Origin: CBDAQD01 sp965275905 | GTDB lineage: Bacteria; Pseudomonadota; Alphaproteobacteria; Rhizobiales; JAJFHC01 | NCBI GenBank assembly: GCA_965275905.1 | Contig: CBDHYJ010000081.1 | Coordinates: 124,001-188,000 of the forward strand | Direction: 5' to 3' | Length of the DNA: 64,000 nt | In this document: positions 22,949 to 31,617 of the stretch, piece by piece | Numbering within the stretch: position 1 is the first letter of the stretch | How the letters are laid out: each line of letters begins with the position of its first letter | The notes under the pieces: generated by a model | Database searches by the model: none | What the model saw: the letters and a program-made list of their open reading frames with translations, nothing else | Told to the model about the DNA's origin: nothing | Made by a program: the position numbers and the translations under genes

Positions 22949-23575
22949 ATGAAACTCGCAACCACCAGATCGCTTTTCGACTACTGGAACAGCCTGCGTG
23001 GAGACAGGGCGATGCCTCATCGTCGGCAGATAGACCCTGCAATGTTCAAGAATGCCCTGCCTCAGGTCTTTATCCTTGAGCGCCTGGACGAGTTCACCTA
23101 TCCGTTCCGCATTGCGGGCACCGGCCTCTGCAGTCAGTTTGGCCGGGAACTGACCGGCGATGACTTTCTGGAAATGTGGTCGCCCGCGGAACGCGAAGGT
23201 CTTGAGTCCCTTCTGCTGAGCGTAACCGAGGACGGAGCCTGCTCTGTGCTCGGCATTGCGTGCGAAACGGAATGCGAGCGCTCCCTGGAGATGGAAGTCG
23301 TCCTGATGCCGCTGACCCTGGACGCAGACCACGCGACACAGGTGATCGGCGCGATAACGCCTTACAAGAAGGAATACTGGTTCGGCCACGAACGTATCGT
23401 GCGCCAGTCCATAAAGAGCCTGCGCCTCCTTTGGCCCGACGGCATGCCGACCCCGCTCGTCGACGGCAAACCGAGCATCATGGATCGGCCCGCATCGCAT
23501 CCCGCCCGCAAGAGAGCCGATGCAGAGGGCAACCCGAAACTGGTCGTCATCGACGGCGGCCTCTCCGGCGGATAA
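22949..23575 (+). CDS. PAS domain protein (PAS_5 type)
   Basis: ATG 22949 follows AAGGA. The 208-residue protein reads TRSLFDYWNSLRGDRAMPHR at the start and ERLDEFTYPFRIAGTGLCSQ with FGRELTGDDFLEMW in the middle, the PAS_5 (PF07310) pattern frequent in Alphaproteobacteria. There is no output domain. A PilZ protein gene follows on the same strand 113 bases later, a common pairing. The ligand and the partner are unknown; a role in cyclic-di-GMP-linked behaviour is an inference from the neighbour. Confidence 0.88.
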   Translation: MKLATTRSLFDYWNSLRGDRAMPHRRQIDPAMFKNALPQVFILERLDEFTYPFRIAGTGLCSQFGRELTGDDFLEMWSPAEREGLESLLLSVTEDGACSVLGIACETECERSLEMEVVLMPLTLDADHATQVIGAITPYKKEYWFGHERIVRQSIKSLRLLWPDGMPTPLVDGKPSIMDRPASHPARKRADAEGNPKLVVIDGGLSGG

Positions 23576-23688
23576 CGCAGGAAACCTGCCCGAACAGCAG
23601 GGCCCAAGATCCCGTATCGGCAACTGTCCGTTAACCAGAAGCACTGTATCTTTGCGGTGAAACTGGCCGAAACCGGTCGGCTCAGTGT

Positions 23689-24318
23689 GTGACTTTGCTG
23701 AAATCGGGTGCCGAATTGGCTGACCTCGCGAGATCATTCGATTCAGAAAACAAACGCGTCTTCCCGCGCATTCCCGTCAGCTTGCCTGGCCGGTACATGC
23801 TCTCGGACCGTCGCGAATTCGACTGCGAAATCCGCGATATTTCCGGAAGCGGTCTGTCACTGCTCGGACCGGAAGCAGGTGCCCCCTGCGAACGTGTCGT
23901 GGTCTATGTCTCTGAGATCGGCCGGCTGGAAGGTATTCTCGTCCGCACATTCGAAGGCGGTTTCGCAATCGAATTCCTGCTTACCCCGTTCAAGCAGGAG
24001 AAGCTGCTCAGCACATTGGAGTGGCTGCAGCAGAAGGGTGAAAAGGGCCTTGCCGAAAAGCGCCGCCATGAGCGCACGGTTCCCGAAAAGCCGGGATCGA
24101 GCTTTACTCTCCCTGATGGACGGACGTATCCGTGTGAAGTGATCGACATGTCGATCAGCGGAGCGTCGATCCGCGTCAGCGTCATGCCCAGTCTCGGCAC
24201 ACCGGTCCACCTGGGAAAGATGCGCGGCGTGGTCTCCCGGCATCACCCCGAAGGCGTTGCCATCAAGTTCAGCGACGTTCCCGAAGCGGGATCCATTTCA
24301 GACCATTTCGGGGCGTAA
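23689..24318 (+). CDS. double PilZ domain protein
   Basis: The 209-residue protein has two PilZ domains. The first carries RVFPR at 23-27 and DISGSGLSLL; the second carries RRHER near 124-128 and DMSISGASI. Both therefore keep the RxxxR and D/NxSxxG motifs that bind cyclic-di-GMP. The start is GTG 23689 with no strong ribosome site, so a slightly later start is possible. No signal or membrane span is present. It is a likely cyclic-di-GMP receptor acting on motility, polysaccharide or surface attachment. Confidence 0.9.
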   Translation: MTLLKSGAELADLARSFDSENKRVFPRIPVSLPGRYMLSDRREFDCEIRDISGSGLSLLGPEAGAPCERVVVYVSEIGRLEGILVRTFEGGFAIEFLLTPFKQEKLLSTLEWLQQKGEKGLAEKRRHERTVPEKPGSSFTLPDGRTYPCEVIDMSISGASIRVSVMPSLGTPVHLGKMRGVVSRHHPEGVAIKFSDVPEAGSISDHFGA

Positions 24319-24653
24319 TTCCGCAATAACCTGGCGGAAAGTCTGCGCCTCAGGCGTTCTCCACGGCATTTTTTTTCGCATCTGTTGAAGATTTTTTCGC
24401 CCCCTGGAGCGGGTGGATTTGCACGCACTGAGACGCGCGCATTCACCGCGCGCGCGTTCATCCGACGCGCGGGCGATTCTTCAACCCATTGATTTGTCTC
24501 TGCTTTTTGCCCGGTGAATTCATTACAATTTTAATCAAATTCGAAAAGCTAAAATTTTACTCAAATACAAATCAAGTTTTACTCAAATATAAATAGAATG
24601 AACCCAAGTATATTTCCGTGATCGAAAATCCTCTGTGACACATTGGCGTCACT
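24319..24653. other. AT-rich intergenic region upstream of the BTLCP gene
   Basis: The left part has a GC hairpin (ACGCGCG-N11-CGCGCGT, 24433-24457) without a following T-run. The right part (24500-24620) is very AT-rich and carries the three direct repeats listed separately. No gene is seen. Confidence 0.6.
24529..24594 (+). repeat. three direct repeats TTTTAMTCAAAT
   Basis: TTTTAATCAAAT at 24529, TTTTACTCAAAT at 24555 and TTTTACTCAAAT at 24577 are spaced 26 and 22 bases apart. The last two match over 18 bases with one difference (TTTTACTCAAATACAAAT against TTTTACTCAAATATAAAT). They end 60 bases upstream of the BTLCP start codon, the position expected for an array of regulator sites or an AT-rich upstream promoter element. 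Confidence 0.6.
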
Positions 24654-25319
24654 ATGAGGACAGGGACACAATATTTTCGGCACGCCCGACAGGGGATCAT
24701 CTTTGCAGTAGCAGCGATGATGGCGCTGACGGTTGATGCCACCGCTTCCCAGAGCAATCACTCGCTCCAGGGAACGTCACGCGCGAAAGCCTTCATGACG
24801 GTGTACGGCAAAACGCTGCCGCCGATCGGGCACGTGCAATTCTGTCAACGCCACACGGAAGAATGTGGAAATGGCTCGGGAGTGGCCAAGCGCGTAAAGC
24901 TGAACGATGTCCGCTGGGACGAGCTCGTAAAGGTCAACGACTACGTCAATCGCCGCATCGAGCCGGTAACGGATCAGGCCCTCTACAACACACCGGAGAA
25001 CTGGACCTATCCCGAACAGTACGGCGACTGCGAGGATTATGTCCTCCTGAAACAGCGCTACCTGATCAATCTGGGATGGCCGGTAGAGGCGCTTCTGATC
25101 ACGGTAGTCCGCGACCACAAAAACGAAGGTCACGCCGTTCTTACGGTGGCGACGGATGCCGGCGACTTCATTCTGGACAACCAGAACCCGGACATACTGC
25201 CGTGGCACACCACCGGATACACCTATTACAAGCGCCAGTCCCAGGAACACCCGTTCCAGTGGGTCTCGGTCAGGAGAGGCACGCAGGCGCGGGCAAACAC
25301 AGTGACGGGGGTACGCTGA
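24654..25319 (+). CDS. transglutaminase-like cysteine peptidase (BTLCP / LapG-type)
   Basis: The 221-residue protein has an N-terminal signal sequence (GIIFAVAAMMALTVDATA) and the BTLCP (PF06035) catalytic triad: Cys in YGDCEDYVLLK, His in NEGHAVLTV and Asp in FILDNQN. LapG of this family cuts the large adhesin LapA in the periplasm when cyclic-di-GMP is low, but alphaproteobacterial members are more diverse. Two cysteines near 64-71 (CQRHTEEC) may form a disulfide. No LapD or adhesin gene is nearby. The AT-rich repeats upstream are probably regulatory. Confidence 0.9.
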   Translation: MRTGTQYFRHARQGIIFAVAAMMALTVDATASQSNHSLQGTSRAKAFMTVYGKTLPPIGHVQFCQRHTEECGNGSGVAKRVKLNDVRWDELVKVNDYVNRRIEPVTDQALYNTPENWTYPEQYGDCEDYVLLKQRYLINLGWPVEALLITVVRDHKNEGHAVLTVATDAGDFILDNQNPDILPWHTTGYTYYKRQSQEHPFQWVSVRRGTQARANTVTGVR

Positions 25320-25347
25320 GACAGGCGTGAAAGACAAACAGTTCTGA

Positions 25348-25389
25348 GGCCCGGTTAGTCCCCCCTCCCCCATCCCCAATAACCGGGCC
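25348..25389 (+). other. inverted repeat upstream of the terminator
   Basis: GGCCCGGTTA (25348-25357) and TAACCGGGCC (25380-25389) are perfect inverted copies around a loop of C-runs (CCCCCCTCCCCC). It stands between the BTLCP stop and the terminator hairpin. It could pair in RNA as a stabilising stem or act as a protein site. Confidence 0.6.
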
Positions 25390-25396
25390 CCAAGCG

Positions 25397-25437
25397 GAGC
25401 CGGTCCTGCGTCCCCTCAGGACCGGCTCTATCTTTTT
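25397..25437 (+). terminator. rho-independent terminator after the BTLCP gene
   Basis: AGCCGGTCCTG (25398-25408) pairs with CAGGACCGGCT (25417-25427) across an 8-base loop and is followed by CTATCTTTTT. This is an 11-bp stem with a T-rich tail, read on the plus strand. Confidence 0.88.
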
Positions 25438-25466
25438 GAAGCTTCCGGCGGGGCTGACGAGAGAAG

Positions 25467-25994
25467 CTACTTAGCAGCCAGCCCGGTCTTGTATCGCTGC
25501 CAGTTTTCGACGTAGTGGTCGGCCAGGGTGGCGATGTGAGCCGCCTGTTCGTCCGAAATCTCGCGCACGACCCGGCCGGGCGATCCCATCACCAACGAAT
25601 TGTCCGGAATGGTCTTGCCTTCGGGAATCAGGGCATGGGCACCGATGATGCAATTGCGGCCGATGACGGAGCCGTTCAGGATCGTACTGCCGATGCCGAT
25701 CAGCGTGTTTTCGGCAATGGTGCAGCCATGCAGCATCGCCATGTGCCCGACAGTGACATTCGGGCCGATATCCAGCGGATACCCCATATCCGTGTGCAGA
25801 ACGCAACCGTCCTGGATGTTGGAGTTCTCGCCAATGGTGATCCATTCATTGTCACCCCGGAGCACGGCTCCGAACCAGACGCTTGAGGCGGACTTGAGCC
25901 TGACGCGTCCGAGGACGACGGCTGTGGGGGCAATCCAGTAGCGGCCGTCCTCAGGCAGGTCCGGCTCTATGCCATCGAGCGTGAATTCCGACAT
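25467..25994 (-). CDS. gamma-class carbonic anhydrase family protein
   Basis: ATG 25994 (MSEFTLDGIEPDL) is chosen over an upstream frame start at 26015; GAGGAGG lies upstream. The 175-residue protein has left-handed beta-helix hexapeptide repeats: SVWFGAVLRGDNEWITIGEN, NIQDGCVLHTDMG, VTVGHMAMLHGCTI and GIGSTILNGSVIGRNC. The three metal-binding histidines fall in LHTD, VGHMAMLHG. It belongs to the YrdA/CaiE/PaaY group, some of which are active zinc or iron carbonic anhydrases, and others only structural. It is a trimer by family. Confidence 0.92.
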   Translation of the reverse strand: MSEFTLDGIEPDLPEDGRYWIAPTAVVLGRVRLKSASSVWFGAVLRGDNEWITIGENSNIQDGCVLHTDMGYPLDIGPNVTVGHMAMLHGCTIAENTLIGIGSTILNGSVIGRNCIIGAHALIPEGKTIPDNSLVMGSPGRVVREISDEQAAHIATLADHYVENWQRYKTGLAAK

Positions 25995-26037
25995 GCCTGC
26001 CGCGCCTCCTCGCAAAGGACATCACTGCTTTCTGATT

Positions 26038-26367
26038 CTAGATATGACCCGATGCCCTCAGGGCGACATAAATATTCAGGATGAACACGCCCGAAAGCAG
26101 GCTCCAGGCTGCTGAAATCGCGGTGCTCAGAGCCAGCCAGTGCCCTGATCGCCGCTCGATCAGGCGGGCGCGGATTGCATTTCGCATGATGACCGCCGGT
26201 CCAGCGAGCACGAGCGTCATAATGCCGAACATGAGCAGGACCCGGTTCATGTCGAGCAGCTCAAATGTCATCTGCCGGTTTGTGACCAGTTGAAAAAAGC
26301 TCCCCATCAGCCCGCCGGCGACGAACCCCGTCGCAATCGCAAATACATAAACAAACAACACACTCAT
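26038..26367 (-). CDS. unknown small membrane protein
   Basis: From ATG 26367 the product has 109 residues, with hydrophobic helices at 3-23 (VLFVYVFAIATGFVAGGLMG), 41-59 (VLLMFGIMTLVLAGPAVIM) and 77-100 (LALSTAISAAWSLLSGVFIL). It resembles small alphaproteobacterial membrane proteins of unknown function. It lies upstream of the carbonic anhydrase gene on the same strand, 43 bases apart, so the two may share a transcript. Confidence 0.75.
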   Translation of the reverse strand: MSVLFVYVFAIATGFVAGGLMGSFFQLVTNRQMTFELLDMNRVLLMFGIMTLVLAGPAVIMRNAIRARLIERRSGHWLALSTAISAAWSLLSGVFILNIYVALRASGHI

Positions 26368-26711
26368 TACACTAACATCCCTGTCGGATCGCAATAGACC
26401 GTCACGGGCGTCCCGAACGCACTCGCCAGTTGACCCGGTCGGAAGACACAGAGCAATCTCCGTACCAGAACAACACCGTTACAAATCGGGTCAACGCCCC
26501 CCTCAACGGTGCGAGAATAACACTTTTTTAACCACCGTCAGGCGGCAATCGCACGGGTTTCGGGAACAAGGTAAAGATTCTTGTTTCAGTTTGGGACAGC
26601 CGGGCGGCCCGGGCTGGATGACTGCCGAAAACAGCTCAGCAGATCCTGCCAGCTACGGCCTGTCGCGACCTCAGGCGTTCTCGGTGAGCGTGCGGATCGG
26701 ACGACGATCCG
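26368..26711. other. intergenic region, no gene seen
   Basis: These 344 bases lie between the small membrane-protein gene and the end of the DUF3126 gene, both on the minus strand. The part nearest 26400-26540 should hold the membrane-protein promoter. I find no convincing frame, hairpin or repeat. Confidence 0.5.
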
Positions 26712-26927
26712 CTACATGTTTTCGAGATCAAATTCCAGGATCGCCATCTGGAACGAATAGGAAAGATCGTCGTCATCGTCGTCGCGGAACATGACTCCGA
26801 TGAACTCGTCTCCGATGTAAACCTCTGCCGAGTCGTCCTTCTGGGGACGCTGCCTCACCTCGATCGTGTCGAGGCGAAAGGTGGTACGCATGTACTTTTC
26901 TAGTTTCAGGATCTCGTTGCGGTCCAC
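26712..26927 (-). CDS. DUF3126 family protein
   Basis: GTG 26927, nine bases after GGGAG, gives the family-typical start VDRNEILKLEKYMRTTF. The 71-residue protein continues with IEVRQRPQKDDSAEVYIGDE and FIGVMFRDDDDDDLSYSFQM; the acidic run is characteristic. DUF3126 proteins sit beside cysE across Alphaproteobacteria, as here with 123 bases between. A role in cysteine or sulfur metabolism is only an inference from that. Confidence 0.92.
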   Translation of the reverse strand: MDRNEILKLEKYMRTTFRLDTIEVRQRPQKDDSAEVYIGDEFIGVMFRDDDDDDLSYSFQMAILEFDLENM

Positions 26928-27050
26928 CGGGCTGGCTCCCTGTTGAATGCGGAAAGTTGGAAACGCGCTGTTGTATCGCCGGAATCGGCGGTCTGCAATG
27001 GAGCGACGCAAATTTCTTCACTTCCCCGCACCGGTTGCACAGCCGCCTGA

Positions 27051-27887
27051 TCAGATCTGGGAATCGTCGGAAACCTCGAGCATGTGATCCATCTTCCGTG
27101 CAGGCTCGTTGCAGCCCGCAAATCCGACAATGCGCGCGGGCACACCGGCCACGGTCCGGTTTGACGGCACATCGTGAAGCACGACGCTGCCCGATGCGAC
27201 CCTCGAGCATTCTCCGATCTCGATATTCCCGAGGATCTTGGCTCCGGCCCCGATCAGCACTCCGCGCCGGATCTTCGGATGACGGTCGCCGCCCTCCTTG
27301 CCGGTTCCGCCCAGGGTGACGGCCTGGAGGATGGAAACCTCGTCTTCCACGACCGCCGTCCCGCCGATCACGAGGCCCGTGGCGTGATCAACCATGATCC
27401 CCCGCCCGATACGGGCGGCCGGATGGATATCGACCTGAAAGACCTCTGACGACCTGCTCTGCAGGTAGAGCGCGAAGTCGCTGCGGGCCATATGCCAGAG
27501 ACGGTGCGCCATCCGGAAAACCTGGAGGGCGTGGAATCCCTTGAAATAGAGGAACGGCTCGATGAAACGGTCGCATGCCGGATCGCGGTCCTGCGTCGCA
27601 ACGATGTCGGCCCGCGCCGCCGCCCCGATCTCGGGGTCCTCCCTTATGGCTTCGTCAAAGGCCAACCTGACAAGGTCGCCGTGAACGTCCTCATGCTCGA
27701 TCCGCTGGCCCAGGCGATGCGCGAGCGCGTCCTCGAACCTGTCGTGGCTTAACACCGCCGCATGAACGAAACCGGCGATCGCCGGCTCCCGAGCTACGAT
27801 CGCCTCCGCCTCGTCGCGTATGCGTCTCCAGACAGGATCGACCGCGTCAACGGACTTCTGCACAGAGCTTTGGGTCTGGCTTGGCAT
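27051..27887 (-). CDS. cysE: serine O-acetyltransferase
   Basis: ATG 27887, eight bases after GGAG, gives a 278-residue protein. It has the N-terminal helical SATase domain (PVWRRIRDEAEAIVAREPAI; VRLAFDEAIREDP), the catalytic-site segment FQVDIHPAARIGRGIMVDHATG, and the hexapeptide beta-helix with TLGGTGKEGGDRHPKI near the end. It acetylates serine from acetyl-CoA, the first committed step of cysteine synthesis, and is usually inhibited by cysteine. The C-terminal tail is about 20 residues, as usual. It is transcribed before the DUF3126 gene. Confidence 0.96.
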   Translation of the reverse strand: MPSQTQSSVQKSVDAVDPVWRRIRDEAEAIVAREPAIAGFVHAAVLSHDRFEDALAHRLGQRIEHEDVHGDLVRLAFDEAIREDPEIGAAARADIVATQDRDPACDRFIEPFLYFKGFHALQVFRMAHRLWHMARSDFALYLQSRSSEVFQVDIHPAARIGRGIMVDHATGLVIGGTAVVEDEVSILQAVTLGGTGKEGGDRHPKIRRGVLIGAGAKILGNIEIGECSRVASGSVVLHDVPSNRTVAGVPARIVGFAGCNEPARKMDHMLEVSDDSQI

Positions 27888-28065
27888 GAACGAATCTCCA
27901 GCGGGCGCATCCAGAATACATCTAGTTGCACCAAAAGGCCTTTCAATGACAACAGGGAACAGGGTCACCGTGCCCAGAAACCTCCGCGCCCTGCGCCAGT
28001 CTGCGCCCGCAATGCCTTATCCTGAATCGAATGTTCAACGCGCCTTCTCAAGCGATTGAAATGAC

Positions 28066-28950
28066 TCACAGATCGTCGAGAAACGCCAGAACGGCGTCCG
28101 TGAACACGTCATTGCGGTCGCCGGCAACCATGTGACCGGCATCGCTGACATCGGCATACCGTGCGTGCGGCACGTATTCCAGGAATTCGCGCACGTGCTC
28201 CTCGCTTACAAGTTCGCTTTGCCGTCCGCGCACAAGCAGCACCGGCAATTTCAGAGCCCGCGCTGCGGCAATGTTCCGCGCTTGAGCTTTTTCCCGGTCT
28301 TCAGCAGTCGATTGCCGTGCATTGAGAAACCTGGGGTCCCAATGCCATCTGTAACGGCCGTCTTCACCCAACCGCAGGTTCTTTGTCAGGCCGCGCAAAT
28401 CCGAGGGTCTCTTGCGATGCGGCAGATAGGCCGCAACCGCGTCGGCAGCCTCGTCAAGCGTCGCGAAGCCCTGCTCGATATGGGCCGCCATGAATCCCAG
28501 GATCTTTTCAACACCGCCGGGATCGACCCTCGGTGTGATATCGACCAGAACCAGAGCATCCAGGATCGGACGATCGTTTTCCCCTTCCGCCAGCATTGAG
28601 GCAAAACCGCCAAGCGAGGCTCCAATCGATACCGGACGCCGTCCGAACGCCGCGGCGATCTGGTCTGCGGCGGAGCCCATGTCCCTAGCGAAAGCATCGA
28701 AGCTGTAATCACCGTCCGCGACCCACTCGCTGTCCCCGTGACCGCGCTGATCAAGCGTGATCGCAGCCCAGCCGCGTGCGGCAAGACGCTCTGCGGTGCC
28801 GCCCCAGGCATGGCGCGTCTGCCCACCACCATGAGCCAGCAGCACGGGTCTCCCGGATTCCGGTCCGCGCAAATCGGCACTCAGCCGGTTTCCATCAGCG
28901 CCGGTCAGGGGGAGTTTTCGGAGACTTTCCGCAGTAACAGACTGATCCAT
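28066..28950 (-). CDS. alpha/beta hydrolase
   Basis: The start is uncertain: ATG 28950 lacks a clear ribosome site, while TTG 28965 has GGAAA upstream. The product of about 294 residues has the alpha/beta-hydrolase plan: oxyanion loop LLAHGGGQTRHAW, ITLDQRGHGDS, nucleophile elbow GASLGG and a C-terminal catalytic His in VSDAGHMVAGD. Relatives are esterases, lactonases or peroxidases; nothing fixes the substrate. A second hydrolase gene of the same family precedes it on the same strand by 43 bases, so the two probably form an operon. Confidence 0.9.
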   Translation of the reverse strand: MDQSVTAESLRKLPLTGADGNRLSADLRGPESGRPVLLAHGGGQTRHAWGGTAERLAARGWAAITLDQRGHGDSEWVADGDYSFDAFARDMGSAADQIAAAFGRRPVSIGASLGGFASMLAEGENDRPILDALVLVDITPRVDPGGVEKILGFMAAHIEQGFATLDEAADAVAAYLPHRKRPSDLRGLTKNLRLGEDGRYRWHWDPRFLNARQSTAEDREKAQARNIAAARALKLPVLLVRGRQSELVSEEHVREFLEYVPHARYADVSDAGHMVAGDRNDVFTDAVLAFLDDL

Positions 28951-28992
28951 GGAGGTGATATGCAATGAATTTCCGTTAACGTCAACGGCAAG

Positions 28993-29745
28993 CTAGACAA
29001 CATCTGCCAGAAATTCGCTTACCCCGGCCTTGTAGACCTTGTCGCCGACCGCGCGCATGTGGTCCCGGCCTGGAATCGGCAGCGACCGTGCGCCTGGAAT
29101 GACGTCAGCGAGCGGTTCCGGCGGCCCCGCAATTTCGTCGTCCGTGCCGACCGCGACCAGGGTCGGACTTGTGATCAGTCCCAACTCGGCCGGCGTGATG
29201 ATCTGCCGGGACGAGCGCATGCAGGCCGCCAGCGCACGCAGATCGCCGTTGGTTGCCTCGGCAAAGATCCGGAACGCCCTTGGCACGGGCTCCTGCACAT
29301 CCGCAAGGCTCGGCGCCTCAAGACCGCGCGCGATATCTTCAGAGCCGCCCAGCCCCTTGATCATGTTTTCGCCGAGGCCCGCCAGCACGACGGAGCGCAC
29401 CGTTTCGCCGTGATTGATGGCAACCAGGGCTGAAATACGGGCCCCCATCGAATAGCCCATAACGTCGGCCTGCGGCATTCCAAGATGCCTGATCAGCCGC
29501 GCGGCATCCTCCGCCATCATTGGCGAACGGTATGCCTCGGGATCGTAGAGCTTTTCGCTTTCGCCATGCCCGCGATTGTCCAGCGTGATCACCATGCGCC
29601 CTTCGCCGGCGAGATGGCTGACCCACCCGGTCTGATGCCAGTTGACCTCCCGGTTCGACGCGAACCCGTGGATAAGGAGGATCGGCTCGCCCTCCCCCGT
29701 GATGTCGTAGGCAATCTCAACGCCGTCTGAGTCGAATGTCGGCAC
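28993..29745 (-). CDS. alpha/beta hydrolase
   Basis: The 250-residue protein starts MPTFDSDGVEIAYDITGEGE and has LLIHGFASNREVNW as oxyanion loop, ITLDNRGHGES, the nucleophile elbow MGYSMGAR and the catalytic His in IPGRDHMRAVG. It belongs to the epoxide-hydrolase/esterase branch of the superfamily. It is not a close duplicate of the downstream hydrolase. The substrate is unknown. Confidence 0.92.
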   Translation of the reverse strand: MPTFDSDGVEIAYDITGEGEPILLIHGFASNREVNWHQTGWVSHLAGEGRMVITLDNRGHGESEKLYDPEAYRSPMMAEDAARLIRHLGMPQADVMGYSMGARISALVAINHGETVRSVVLAGLGENMIKGLGGSEDIARGLEAPSLADVQEPVPRAFRIFAEATNGDLRALAACMRSSRQIITPAELGLITSPTLVAVGTDDEIAGPPEPLADVIPGARSLPIPGRDHMRAVGDKVYKAGVSEFLADVV

Positions 29746-30001
29746 CGCATGGACCTCGCTATTCTCCTGCAGCGCCGGACAGTAGAGCGAGATGAGTTCA
29801 GATTGAAGCAGTTCTGTTGGATGAAATCGCGCCAGTCCACAAGGAAGGTCTTGAGAAGCGCAATGGGGCTACGCCAGCTCCTTTTGAACGGGAAACAATG
29901 TCTTTCGCATCAGATGGCGACTATGCTAGCTAGCAAGAGATCGGAATCGGTTGCATCCTGCGCCTTCCGGCCCCTATTGAGCGACAGGAACCCAGGCAGT
30001 C

Positions 30002-30250
30002 ATGGCAGACAAGGGCACTCCCAAATTTCGCAACGATCTCGGCGTCGAGAGGATCGAGATCGGGGCGCGCGAGTTTGTGTGCACCGGAGCAACCGCGCCA
30101 TACGACCACCCTCATATCTTCCTGGACATGGGCGATGACAACGAGATTGTCTGTCCGTACTGCTCCACGCTTTACGTTCACAATCGGTCGCTCGGCACAT
30201 TTGATGCCGAACCGAAGGAATGCGCCTACAGACAGGGCGAATTCGTCTGA
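30002..30250 (+). CDS. zf-CHCC zinc-finger protein (NDUFS6-like)
   Basis: The 82-residue protein has the zf-CHCC pattern: FVCTGATAPYDHPHIFLDMG, then VCPYCSTLYVHN, giving a Cys-His-Cys-Cys zinc site. In mitochondria the homologue NDUFS6 is an accessory subunit of respiratory complex I, and alphaproteobacteria carry this small gene as the bacterial counterpart. It is cytoplasmic or peripheral to complex I. The next gene, a FAD monooxygenase, begins 48 bases later on the same strand. Confidence 0.93.
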   Translation: MADKGTPKFRNDLGVERIEIGAREFVCTGATAPYDHPHIFLDMGDDNEIVCPYCSTLYVHNRSLGTFDAEPKECAYRQGEFV

Positions 30251-30297
30251 GGCAACCCGTAGCGACATCAGGCTTCAATCAAGATCAAGACTCCGAC

Positions 30298-31527
30298 GTG
30301 ACGGCAAATTCCAGCCATGATGTCCTGATTGCCGGCGGCGGTATCGGCGGACTGGCCGCGGCGCTCTGCATCGCGGCCAGGGGATTTCGCGTCGCCGTGT
30401 TCGAGCGAAACAGCGAGCCCCTCGAGGTCGGCGCGGGAATTCAACTGGGCCCCAATGTCACCCGGGTCCTCGCGCAGATCGGACTACTGGAGCCGGTCGC
30501 CGCCGTGGCCTGCAGGCCGCTTTCGATCCGTGTCCGCGACGGACTGAGTGGCGGAAAGCTGGCACGCATTCCGCTTGGCGACCGCGCCGAGGCCCGGTAC
30601 GGCGCCCCCTACCTCGTCATTCACCGCGGCAGCCTGCATCGCATTCTGCATGACGCCGCGACCCGGCACCCCCGTATAGACATCACGCACAGCTGGGACG
30701 CATCGGCATTCGAACAGAACGGCGCGGGCGTCATCCTGAAGGCCGGCGACGGGCGGCAGGTGTCGGGCCGTGTGCTGATCGGCGCGGACGGGTTGAGATC
30801 GCGCATGCGCGAAAAGCTGCTCGGTAACGAGCCGCCGAGCCCGAGTGGTCACGTTGCCTGGCGCTCGCTCGTACGGGCCGAATACGTGCCAGACGAATTT
30901 CGCGCAAACGAAACAGGGCTGTGGATCGGCCCGGATGGACATGTGGTCACCTACCCTGTGCATGCCGGTGCGATGCTGAACATCGTGGCCATCACGCCCG
31001 GCCAGACCGAGGCACGGGGCTGGTCCGCGGAAGGGGACGCGTCCGTTCTCAAGGATGCGCTCAACGGTTGGCACAGGCGGGTTCGTGGCCTGATCGACAT
31101 TCCGGACGAATGGCGGTTCTGGCCGGTGCTCGACCGGCCGCCGGCGCACCATTGGGGCCAGGGCAACGTCACCCTTCTCGGCGATGCGGCCCACCCCATG
31201 CTGCCGTTCCTAGCACAGGGCGGCGCCATGGCGATCGAAGATGCTCTCGTCATAGCGGATTGCCTAGCCGCCGACCTCCGCTCGCCGGAACGCGCATTGG
31301 CGCGCTACGAGGATCTGCGCCGCGACCGCACCGCGCGGGTTCAGGCCGCATCACGCGAAAACGCCCAGGTCTTTCATCTCGACGGCGGCATGCGCCGCGC
31401 GCGGAACACGGTTCTGCGGTTTGCCGGCCTCTTCGCACCGTCACGCCTGCTCGCCCGCTATGACTGGCTCTACGGATACGATGCAACCGCCGCTGTCGGC
31501 GAGCGGCCCGAAGTGCTCACCAAATGA
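30298..31527 (+). CDS. FAD-dependent monooxygenase (salicylate hydroxylase-like)
   Basis: The likely start is GTG 30298, giving 409 residues. It has the Rossmann motif DVLIAGGGIGGLAAALCIAA at about 10-29, the DG motif RVLIGADGLRSRMREKL, and the GD motif VTLLGDAAHPMLPFLAQGG followed by AIEDALVIADCLA. These mark a class A flavoprotein hydroxylase, closest by eye to salicylate or 3-hydroxybenzoate 6-hydroxylases, which use NAD(P)H and O2. No aromatic-degradation genes surround it, so the substrate is uncertain. Confidence 0.92.
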   Translation: MTANSSHDVLIAGGGIGGLAAALCIAARGFRVAVFERNSEPLEVGAGIQLGPNVTRVLAQIGLLEPVAAVACRPLSIRVRDGLSGGKLARIPLGDRAEARYGAPYLVIHRGSLHRILHDAATRHPRIDITHSWDASAFEQNGAGVILKAGDGRQVSGRVLIGADGLRSRMREKLLGNEPPSPSGHVAWRSLVRAEYVPDEFRANETGLWIGPDGHVVTYPVHAGAMLNIVAITPGQTEARGWSAEGDASVLKDALNGWHRRVRGLIDIPDEWRFWPVLDRPPAHHWGQGNVTLLGDAAHPMLPFLAQGGAMAIEDALVIADCLAADLRSPERALARYEDLRRDRTARVQAASRENAQVFHLDGGMRRARNTVLRFAGLFAPSRLLARYDWLYGYDATAAVGERPEVLTK

Positions 31528-31617
31528 GACATCCGGGGTCACGCCCTCGACAAGCCCGTTGCCAACAGCAACCGGATTCCTTCAAAATCACAATCAATCG
31601 GTCACGGTGGAACGGCA

